Shown here piece by piece: positions 6,404 through 12,304 of a stretch of DNA of 12,304 nucleotides. Each line of letters begins with the position of its first letter. The first letter of the stretch is position 1. A program made the position numbers and the translations under genes. Location of the stretch: the NCBI GenBank assembly GCA_030671005.1, contig DAOVAN010000036.1:1-12304 (forward strand). The letters run 5' to 3'. The notes under the pieces are model-generated. The model made no database searches. It saw only the letters and a program-made list of their open reading frames with translations, and was not told the DNA's origin. The DNA comes from Caldifarciminota bacterium (GTDB lineage Bacteria > Hydrothermota > Tepidihabitantia > SM23-42).

Positions 6404-7086
6404 TTGAGGTAAAGAATCTGTCTAAGAGATTTGGTCCTCTGATTGTACTCGATCGCGTTTCTTTTTGCATCAATGATGCGAGTCTGGTGGTCGTCCTCGG
6501 ACCTTCAGGTACTGGAAAGAGCGTGCTCCTGAAAGCCATGTTAGGACTCTTGCCGGTAGACAATGGTGAGGCGCTGTTCGATGGCAAGTCAATACAGTCA
6601 GCGACCGACGAAGAGATTTATGAGATCAGAAAGCAGGTTGGTTTTGTGTTCCAAGGCACTGCGCTGTTCGATTCGATGAATGTTGCCGATAATATCGCAT
6701 TGCCTTTGACTGAACACACCGCCATGCCGTCGAAGGAAATAAGAGAGCGTGTGTGCTGCCTGCTTGATATTGTTGGCATGGCCGGGAGGGCGCATCTATA
6801 TCCACAATCTCTTTCCGGAGGTATGAAGCGCCTCGTTGCGGTAGCTCGGGCGTTGGCGCTCGACCCCAAGTATCTGTTTTACGATGAACCGACGACCGCG
6901 CTTGACCCGATTATGACCGATAAGGTTGTCGGGGTAATGAATAATCTGAAAAAGAGTCATACCAGTAGCGGTATTGTAGTAACCCATGACCTGGATACAG
7001 CCAAGGCAGTGGGTGACGAAATTTACATGCTCAAGAAAGGATGCATAAACAAGTTGGCGAAAATAAAAAAGGAACTTTATGATTAG
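6400..7086 (+). CDS. mlaF: MlaF-type ATP-binding protein of a phospholipid ABC transporter
   Basis: A 228-residue ABC ATPase that powers the MlaE permease at the cytoplasmic face. Walker A is GPSGTGKS (34-41), the Q-loop glutamine is Q85, the ABC signature LSGGM is at 138-142 followed by KR, Walker B with its catalytic glutamate is YLFYDEPT (158-165), the D-loop is ALDP (167-170) and the switch histidine is H196 in VTHD. LSGGM-R is the usual form of the signature in the MlaF branch, which together with its neighbours separates it from other ABC importers. Length is slightly below the typical 260-270 residues, with a short C-terminal end. It starts within the mlaE stop and overlaps mlaD by 8 nt, so the three are coupled. 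Confidence 0.94.
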   Translation: MIEVKNLSKRFGPLIVLDRVSFCINDASLVVVLGPSGTGKSVLLKAMLGLLPVDNGEALFDGKSIQSATDEEIYEIRKQVGFVFQGTALFDSMNVADNIALPLTEHTAMPSKEIRERVCCLLDIVGMAGRAHLYPQSLSGGMKRLVAVARALALDPKYLFYDEPTTALDPIMTDKVVGVMNNLKKSHTSSGIVVTHDLDTAKAVGDEIYMLKKGCINKLAKIKKELYD

Positions 7087-7807
7087 AGGATTGAAAGAAA
7101 CCCTTGTTGGCATATTTGTAATCATTGGTATTATTGTCTTCATAGTGCTATACACATGGCTTTCCGGAAGAATCAGTTTTGGCAACACATATGACATAAA
7201 GGTACAATTTGAAGATGTTGAGGGACTGAGGGTTGGTGATCCTGTTCTCGTCTTCGGAATAGAAAAAGGGAAGGTGAAATCATTGCAGATAGAACGTGAC
7301 CACGTGCTTGTAGTGCTTGCCATGGATCGAGACATATTCCTTCCTGAAGACACACACATTGCCATCCGTGCCGTGAGTTATATTGGCGCGGATAAGTACG
7401 TGAAAGTAACGCCCGGAAGGAGCCAGGAGGTACCACAGATTTACTACGGCGCTAGTGGTTCACTCCAGCTTGAAGAATTGGCCGCTCAACTCGATAGCCT
7501 CATCACAACATTTGGGAAGATCGAGATTCCAGACCTGGATGAAGCCGTGCGCAAGCTTTCCAACGATATCGGCAAGAGTCTTGAACATTTGACAGTTATG
7601 GTGAAGAAACCAGTGGACAGGATAGAAAAGCTTGCCTACAGGTTGGATTCATTATCGATGCTTGTCAAAGGTGACGGTACGTTTGGCAAGTTGCTGAAGT
7701 CTGATGAACTCTATGAAGAGATCAGGGAGACGAATCTCGCCTTGAAGTCGCTCATTGAAGATATTAATGCCAACCCTAAGAAGTACCTGCAGATAAAGGT
7801 ATTCTGA
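7079..7807 (+). CDS. mlaD: MlaD-type MCE-domain lipid-binding protein
   Basis: A 242-residue inner-membrane-anchored periplasmic protein of the MlaD/MCE family. MCE proteins form hexameric rings that pass lipids across the periplasm. One transmembrane segment spans about 8-29 and works as an uncleaved anchor. The MCE domain covers about 38-114, with YDIKVQFEDVEGLRVGDPV near its start and VSYIGADKYVKVTPG near its end. A helical region follows (about 130-195), and then the family motifs GTFGKLL (200-206) and INANPKKYL (229-237). Both C-terminal motifs are common in longer MlaD homologues and absent from the shorter E. coli protein. The start is supported by AAGGA at 7069-7073 and overlaps the mlaF end by 8 nt. 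Confidence 0.93.
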   Translation: MIRGLKETLVGIFVIIGIIVFIVLYTWLSGRISFGNTYDIKVQFEDVEGLRVGDPVLVFGIEKGKVKSLQIERDHVLVVLAMDRDIFLPEDTHIAIRAVSYIGADKYVKVTPGRSQEVPQIYYGASGSLQLEELAAQLDSLITTFGKIEIPDLDEAVRKLSNDIGKSLEHLTVMVKKPVDRIEKLAYRLDSLSMLVKGDGTFGKLLKSDELYEEIRETNLALKSLIEDINANPKKYLQIKVF

Positions 7808-7833
7808 GAAGCCGGTAACATCAAATCACTAAT

Positions 7834-9168
7834 ATGAAAACCAGGTTTGCATGTCAGGACTGCGGCGCGTATGCGCCGAAATGGCTCGGCAGGTGTCCTG
7901 AGTGTGGCGCATACAATACCATGGTTGAGGAACCTATCGAAAAGAAGAAGACCACCCGGAAAGCGAAGGGTTCGCAACCGGTATCACTGCAGGATATTCC
8001 ATTCACGAAAAAAGACCGCAAGAGTGTTGGCATGTCAGAACTGGACCGCGTTCTCGGCGGTGGATTCGTCAAGGGCTCACTAGTGTTATTGGGTGGTGAT
8101 CCCGGTATTGGAAAATCGACCCTGATGCTGCAGATATCCGCACTCTTGGCCAGGAACGGCAGCCATATACTATATGCCAGCGGCGAGGAATCACCGCACC
8201 AGATTCGGATACGCGCCGAACGTCTCGGGAGTATTGCCGCCAGTATCGATCTGCTCTCGGAAACCGAGCTCGATTCGATCCTCGACTCGGCGCGTGACCT
8301 GAATCCGGAATTGATGGTGATAGACTCAATTCAGACAATATATAAGTCTAGCTTGACTTCAGCACCTGGCAGCGTTGCTCAGGTAAGAGAGTGTGGTGGT
8401 GATTTGATGCGTTTCGCAAAGGAGAGAGAGGTGACCACGGTATTGATCGGTCACGTGACAAAATTCGGCGTTATTGCTGGGCCAAAGACTCTCGAACACA
8501 TCGTTGACACGGTCCTCTATTTTGAGGGCGATAAGACCCAGCAATATCGAATCTTGAGAGCAATCAAGAATCGCTTTGGGTCGACCAATGAGATTGGAGT
8601 ATTTGAAATGACGGAGGCGGGTCTGAGTGAAGTGGCGAATCCCTCCAGTCTGTTCATATCTGATTCAACTGCGTCGGGCTCTGCAGTTACCTCGGTCATT
8701 GAAGGTACCAGGCCGTTGTTGGTAGAAGTGCAGGCCCTGACCAGTCCGACTTCTTTCAATTATCCTCAACGCGTGGCGACTGGCATCGATTACAGGAGGT
8801 TGGCGATGCTTCTGGCTGTTTTGGAAAGACGGGTTGGTATCAATGTACACGGAGTGGATTGCTTCGTGAATGCGGTTGGGGGCATCAAAGTGGTGGAACC
8901 TTCATGCGATTTGGGACTTATCCTTGCCATCGCTTCGTCAATGAAGAATAAAGCTATTGAGAAGGGTACCGTATTAATCGGCGAGGTTGGTTTGGGTGGC
9001 GAGGTGAGGCCGGTCTATGGCCTGGAATCGAGATTAAACGAAGCAGACAAGTTAGGTTTCAAGGCCGCGATCATACCCCGTAAGGGTATGCGCAACCTGA
9101 AGAAACACAAGATTGATGTCGTTACGGTTGACGAAGTGAAAGAGGCTGTGAAAATAACATTGAACTGA
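7834..9168 (+). CDS. radA: DNA repair and recombination protein RadA (Sms)
   Basis: A 444-residue RecA-like, DnaB-related helicase that promotes branch migration of recombination intermediates. A four-cysteine zinc finger opens the protein (C7, C10, C21, C24). Walker A is GDPGIGKST (88-96), Walker B is MVIDSIQ (161-167), and the RadA-specific motif KNRFG is at 245-249. The C-terminal third (about 275-444) is the Lon-protease-like domain, including GLGGEVRPV. In the loop GHVTKFGVIAGP (206-217) the position after K210, usually acidic, is F211. The N-terminus MKTRFACQDCG fits the family, so the ATG at 7834 is accepted although no good ribosome binding site precedes it. The gap to mlaD is 26 nt. 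The pairing with a PIN-TRAM gene downstream recalls the radA-disA-yacL order of Firmicutes. Confidence 0.96.
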   Translation: MKTRFACQDCGAYAPKWLGRCPECGAYNTMVEEPIEKKKTTRKAKGSQPVSLQDIPFTKKDRKSVGMSELDRVLGGGFVKGSLVLLGGDPGIGKSTLMLQISALLARNGSHILYASGEESPHQIRIRAERLGSIAASIDLLSETELDSILDSARDLNPELMVIDSIQTIYKSSLTSAPGSVAQVRECGGDLMRFAKEREVTTVLIGHVTKFGVIAGPKTLEHIVDTVLYFEGDKTQQYRILRAIKNRFGSTNEIGVFEMTEAGLSEVANPSSLFISDSTASGSAVTSVIEGTRPLLVEVQALTSPTSFNYPQRVATGIDYRRLAMLLAVLERRVGINVHGVDCFVNAVGGIKVVEPSCDLGLILAIASSMKNKAIEKGTVLIGEVGLGGEVRPVYGLESRLNEADKLGFKAAIIPRKGMRNLKKHKIDVVTVDEVKEAVKITLN

Positions 9169-9194
9169 TGCTGTAGTGAGAGTTAGGAGGAAAC

Positions 9195-9836
9195 ATGGTG
9201 CTTTTTAAGAGTGTCGATAGGTTTGTTCTGGATTCTTCGAGTATCCTCGATGGCCGGATAATTCAATTGTTCAGCAAGAAGTTCTTCGAGGGCAAGATCA
9301 TTGTCCCGCAATTAGTGTGTTCCATCGTGCGAAAGGTTAGCGGTTCCAATGGAGAAAGGGCAATTTCTTCGTTGCAAAGGAGCGCGCCAGTTGAATTTAT
9401 TGCTGATCAGGGTGACGGTTTGATTGAAGAGGCGTGTGTTTTGAAAATTGCCAAAAAGAAAAAGGCAAAGCTTTTTACGGTTTCCGACGAACTCTGTCGG
9501 CAGGCAAAATCCTATCCTAAGGTGAGGGTCATTGATGTACGAGAGCTATACCGGACACTGATCCCGATATTCACGCCCGACCGATTGATTTCGGTTAGGA
9601 TTCTCAAAAAGGGTTTGCGGGCTCACGAAGGTGTGGGCTATATTGAGGGCGTGAAAATAATCGTTGAGAACGCAGCGAAGCAGGTGAATCATGTAGTCAA
9701 CGCTCGCGTGTTGACAATGATTACGTCAGATAAAGGCAGTCTCGTATTTTGTAGTCTGGAGGAAGGTACGGCAGATAGCGCAAGACGCCGCAGCACTAGG
9801 TCGGCCTATAGGAGGCCACGCTATGGAAAACGTTGA
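9195..9836 (+). CDS. PIN-TRAM domain protein (YacL-like, no membrane segment)
   Basis: A 213-residue protein with an N-terminal PIN-like domain (about 10-122) and a TRAM domain (about 127-190). The PIN start is FVLDSSSILDGRI (10-22), with the first acidic residue D13. The TRAM part shows VRILKKGLRAHEGVGYIEG (134-152), which matches the GVGYL element of YacL proteins, and VTSV-like VLTMITSDKG. A basic tail of R, S and Y (196-213) suggests nucleic-acid binding. Unlike Bacillus YacL it has no membrane helices, and the upstream stop leaves no room for them. Other PIN acidic positions look replaced by eye alignment: the ELQ-type glutamate aligns with I44 and the TnD aspartate with S97. A good AGGAGG (9185-9190) precedes the ATG. 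The 3' end overlaps the M42 gene by 14 nt. Function is unknown; RNA binding or decay is plausible. Confidence 0.8.
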   Translation: MVLFKSVDRFVLDSSSILDGRIIQLFSKKFFEGKIIVPQLVCSIVRKVSGSNGERAISSLQRSAPVEFIADQGDGLIEEACVLKIAKKKKAKLFTVSDELCRQAKSYPKVRVIDVRELYRTLIPIFTPDRLISVRILKKGLRAHEGVGYIEGVKIIVENAAKQVNHVVNARVLTMITSDKGSLVFCSLEEGTADSARRRSTRSAYRRPRYGKR

Positions 9837-10863
9837 TGCGCTCTTGGAAAAACTTACTCTGGCAATTGGTGTGGGCTACGGAGGCGACGTTCAGGAAGTA
9901 ATTGTAAAGACCTTGAGCGCCGATAATATTCGTTGTGTCATAGGCGACGATGGCAGTGTGAGTGCCCATCTCAAAGGCTCGGGCAAGCGGGGCATAATGC
10001 TGGCATGTCATATCGATGAAATAGGGTATATGGTGAGCAGAATTGACGACGCCGGGCGCATATTCTTCACAGAAATTGGAGGTACTGATGTTCGGATACT
10101 GCCTGGCCAAGAGGTGACGATACTCGGAAAAAAGAAGTATCGAGGTTATGTCGGCGTTAAGCCACCCCATCTTGTTGGGAAGGAGGAACGCGGTAAAGTG
10201 CTGCCGTTAACCGATCTTTTTGTCGATGTCGGCATGGCGCCTATGCTTGTGAAGAAGAGTATCGGCGTAGGTGATTATATTGCATTTGCCGGGAAGTACC
10301 AAAAACTGCAGGGCGATTTGAGGAGTGTAAAAGCCCTGGACAATCGGGCAAGCGTGGCATGTGGTATTCTGGTTTTGAGGGAACTGGCAAAGATGGACCA
10401 TGTCCTGAGTGTATACTTTGTTGCAACAAGCCAGGAGGAGTACACCGGTCTCGGTGCCCGGACGCACGCCTACAAGCTGCCCCTCGATTACGCAGTTGTT
10501 GTCGACGTTTCACATGCCGAGTATCCGGACTTGAAGGAGCATGAGTGCTTTCCTCTGGACAGCGGTCCGACAATTGTCCGAGGCGCGACAGTGCCCGCGA
10601 GAATGCACGACCTGTTGGTGACGACGGCAAAGGAATTAGAGATATCCTATCAGGTCGAGCCGGTGCCGAGTAGGACCGGTACTGATGCCGATGATATCGC
10701 GTTCAATCGGGAGGGTATACCGACATGTATCGTTGGTATTCCTTTGAGGTATATGCATACACCCGTGGAGATAGTTTCCCTCAAGGATATCGAGAGGGCG
10801 GCCCGCCTGATTACCCGTTTCATAAAGAAACTCGGAGACGTACCTTTGCACGTTTTGAAATAA
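9823..10863 (+). CDS. M42 family metallopeptidase (aminopeptidase)
   Basis: A 346-residue cytoplasmic dinuclear-metal aminopeptidase of the M42 family (glutamyl/deblocking aminopeptidase, also called cellulase M-like or FrvX-like), which normally forms dodecameric tetrahedral particles and trims peptides left by larger proteases. The expected metal ligands and catalytic residues are visible: H63 and D65 in ACHIDEIG (61-68), D173 in ALDNR (171-175), E205/E206 in SQEEYTGLGA (203-212), D228 in VVVDVSHAE (225-233) and H312 in YMHTPVE (310-316). GTDADDIAF (286-294) is the family substrate-pocket segment. GGAGG (9811-9815), seven bases upstream, supports the ATG, which lies inside the preceding gene. 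This is the last gene before the terminator. The specificity cannot be told. Confidence 0.92.
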   Translation: MENVDALLEKLTLAIGVGYGGDVQEVIVKTLSADNIRCVIGDDGSVSAHLKGSGKRGIMLACHIDEIGYMVSRIDDAGRIFFTEIGGTDVRILPGQEVTILGKKKYRGYVGVKPPHLVGKEERGKVLPLTDLFVDVGMAPMLVKKSIGVGDYIAFAGKYQKLQGDLRSVKALDNRASVACGILVLRELAKMDHVLSVYFVATSQEEYTGLGARTHAYKLPLDYAVVVDVSHAEYPDLKEHECFPLDSGPTIVRGATVPARMHDLLVTTAKELEISYQVEPVPSRTGTDADDIAFNREGIPTCIVGIPLRYMHTPVEIVSLKDIERAARLITRFIKKLGDVPLHVLK

Positions 10864-10887
10864 GAGACGAAAACAGGAGTGGAGTTT

Positions 10888-10925
10888 AGGCTTAGCCGTG
10901 TTCATTTACGGCTAAGCCTTTTTTT
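10888..10925 (+). terminator. Rho-independent terminator after the M42 gene
   Basis: The arms AGGCTTAGCCGT (10888-10899) and ACGGCTAAGCCT (10908-10919) form a perfect 12-bp stem with an 8-base loop, followed by a run of seven T (10919-10925). It lies 25 bases after the M42 stop and closes the rpoZ-to-M42 transcription unit. There is no matching A-run on the left, so it is directional for the + strand. Confidence 0.93.
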
Positions 10926-10955
10926 ATGATAAGAATAATCTAATTCTGTACTTAC

Positions 10956-10983
10956 TTGACTTTGCTAAAATCTTTTGTAGAAT
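10956..10983 (+). promoter_or_regulatory. Sigma-70-type promoter before mutL, overlapping the leader
   Basis: TTGACT (10956-10961) is followed after 16 bases by TAGAAT (10978-10983). The -10 ends only 5 bases before the mutL ATG, so the expected start of transcription falls at about 10989-10991, on the start codon itself. The message would be leaderless. The -10 hexamer and the spacer length are the same as in the rpoZ promoter at 2920-2947, which supports both. Confidence 0.65.
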
Positions 10984-10988
10984 AGACC

Positions 10989-12304
10989 ATGCCGTACGTC
11001 CGTGTACTATCACCCGATGTCCGCGGCAAGATCGCTGCGGGCGAGGTGATAACGCGTCCCTCATCGGTAATCAAAGAATTACTCGAAAACTCATTGGATG
11101 CCCATGCAAAAAGAATCGAAGTGGACATAGGCAATGGAGGCAAGGAGAAATGTTTGGTCAATGATGATGGTCAGGGTATGAGCCGGGAAGATGCCCAGCT
11201 TGCCCTCGAGCGTTATGCGACCAGCAAGATCACATCGATTGGGGATATCGAAAATATAAAAACGTTTGGCTTTCGAGGTGAGGCGCTGGCGAGTATTGCG
11301 CACGTGTCTTTATTCGAGATGGAAACATCAAACGGCACAATTGGCACCAGGATTGTTGCTGAGGCGGGTAAGATAAAGGGCGTGTATGACTCAGCGAGAC
11401 CAAAGGGCACAAGAGTCAAGGTATCGGATCTTTTCTATAACTTACCGGCACGCTCTAAGTTCCTGAAGTCTGCGGCCTGGGAACGGCGCTTGATCATTGA
11501 ACTGGTAAAGACCTACGCCGTTGTCTGTCCAGGGGTCGCATTCAGCGTTACTGTCTCGGGTAAGGAGGTCTTGAACCTGCAACCCGGTGACTCGATGTAT
11601 CAGAGGGCAACAATACTATTGCCCAGACAGGTCACCGAACTCTTGACAAGCGTCGATTTTCAGCTGGGGCAGGCACGGATCACCGGCGTGTTGTCGCGCC
11701 CTGGACTATCCGCAAAACACAAGCTGACCTACATTTATGTCAATTCGAGGCCAGTTAGATATCCGCGTCTTTTTCGAACAATAATGGAGGCTTACCAGAA
11801 TCCCCAGAATATTCCCGCGTTCGCACTCGATATCCAGGTTGAGCCACAGTCTGTTGACGTCAACGTTCATCCTACAAAGAGTGAGGTGAAGTTTCAGGAT
11901 GAACGCTATATCATGGACCTTTTGCAGCAAGTCATCAAGCGGGAGATTTACAAGCAAACAGCCGCCGTCGAGTATGATACAGTGCAACACGGGGCTAGAA
12001 GTGCTGGAACGAAACCGCAGCGGTTTGTGCAGGATGTCGTCATGACGTATGATGAGAAAGAGAGAGTCGAGCCTGCCAGTGGTTCCGAGGAGTTCTGGCA
12101 ACTTCATAATACTTACATTCTTGCGCAGACGAAGTCCGGCCTGATAATCGTTGATCAGCATGTTGCCCATGAGCGCGTCATTTATGAATCCATCATGAAG
12201 GGGCGGGTGCAGTCGCAACGTCTGCTTTTTCCAATTACTATCGAGCTCACGCCTGAGGAGCATCATGTGTACGAAAAGACGAAACATACCCTGCAAGGGA
12301 TGGG
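10989..12304 (+). CDS. mutL: DNA mismatch repair protein MutL (3' end beyond the window)
   Basis: The open frame from ATG at 10989 reads 438 residues to the window edge without a stop. MutL links mismatch recognition by MutS to strand incision. The GHKL ATPase domain shows KIAAGEVI (14-21), KELLENSLDA (29-38, with the catalytic E30 and Mg-binding N34), DDGQGM (59-64), TFGFRGEALASI (92-103), KGTRVKV (139-145) and NLPARSKFLKS (151-161). The transducer domain contains VNVHPTKSEVKF (291-302). A short linker (about 325-365) leads to the dimerisation domain with DQHVAHERVIYE (389-400), which fits the metal-binding endonuclease motif DQHA(X)2E(X)4E with alanine replaced by valine. That indicates a nicking MutL of the MutH-independent kind. 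The N-terminus fits the family, yet no ribosome binding site precedes it. mutS is not in view. Confidence 0.95.
   Translation, partial: MPYVRVLSPDVRGKIAAGEVITRPSSVIKELLENSLDAHAKRIEVDIGNGGKEKCLVNDDGQGMSREDAQLALERYATSKITSIGDIENIKTFGFRGEALASIAHVSLFEMETSNGTIGTRIVAEAGKIKGVYDSARPKGTRVKVSDLFYNLPARSKFLKSAAWERRLIIELVKTYAVVCPGVAFSVTVSGKEVLNLQPGDSMYQRATILLPRQVTELLTSVDFQLGQARITGVLSRPGLSAKHKLTYIYVNSRPVRYPRLFRTIMEAYQNPQNIPAFALDIQVEPQSVDVNVHPTKSEVKFQDERYIMDLLQQVIKREIYKQTAAVEYDTVQHGARSAGTKPQRFVQDVVMTYDEKERVEPASGSEEFWQLHNTYILAQTKSGLIIVDQHVAHERVIYESIMKGRVQSQRLLFPITIELTPEEHHVYEKTKHTLQGM

Noticed and set aside
6796..7365. Antisense open frame of 189 codons across mlaF and mlaD
   Set aside because: It crosses the junction of two confident genes on the other strand and its translation has no domain-like pattern.
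9195..9836. VapC-type toxin of a toxin-antitoxin pair
   Set aside because: A TRAM domain follows the PIN domain, no small antitoxin gene precedes it, and its neighbours are housekeeping genes in the same operon.
11706..12296. Antisense open frame of 196 codons
   Set aside because: It lies entirely opposite the well-supported mutL frame, has no recognisable motif, and is a shadow of that gene.

Overview
The window reads as chromosomal housekeeping DNA from a diderm (outer-membrane) bacterium. The diderm call rests on an MlaE-MlaF-MlaD lipid transporter. The mid-range base composition, the gene mix (SCP-x-type thiolase, corrinoid adenosyltransferase, PIN-TRAM protein, M42 peptidase) and the TTTAGG-rich intergenic palindromes suggest an uncultivated bacterial lineage, perhaps WOR-3-like. 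That placement is a low-confidence impression, not a demonstrated assignment. All genes are on the + strand.

Layout. Positions 3-113 hold the C-terminal tail of an unrecognised protein. Positions 113-306 carry two imperfect palindromic repeat elements, and a thiolase (325-1572) follows. A biotin-protein ligase without a DNA-binding domain comes next (1589-2293). A third copy of the palindromic element (2315-2394) separates it from a CobO/BtuR-type corrinoid adenosyltransferase (2408-2917).

A near-consensus promoter (TTGACA, 16 nt, TAGAAT; 2920-2947) then precedes a very compact run of nine genes: rpoZ, coaBC, dnaB, mlaE, mlaF, mlaD, radA, a PIN-TRAM gene and an M42 peptidase gene. Neighbours overlap by 4-14 nt or lie 0-26 nt apart. 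The run ends at a strong Rho-independent terminator (10888-10925), so it looks like a single transcription unit of about 8 kb. A second promoter of the same design (TTGACT, 16 nt, TAGAAT; 10956-10983) follows. Its predicted start site falls on the ATG of mutL, which has no ribosome binding site and is probably leaderless. mutL runs off the end of the window.

How the genes work together. The long operon mixes transcription (omega), coenzyme A synthesis (CoaBC), replication (DnaB), envelope lipid transport (MlaEFD), recombination and repair (RadA), a probable RNA-binding PIN-TRAM protein and peptide turnover. The upstream genes (thiolase, biotin ligase, corrinoid adenosyltransferase) would fit acyl-CoA, biotin and B12 metabolism, but they are not tightly coupled.

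I see no CRISPR array, integrase, transposase, phage gene, toxin-antitoxin pair, tRNA or rRNA, and no clear undescribed multi-gene system. The items most worth a second look are the TTTAGG palindrome family, the leaderless mutL with its shared promoter design, the PIN-TRAM protein with an apparently degraded PIN active site beside radA, and the CoaBC with substituted CoaC active-site residues.
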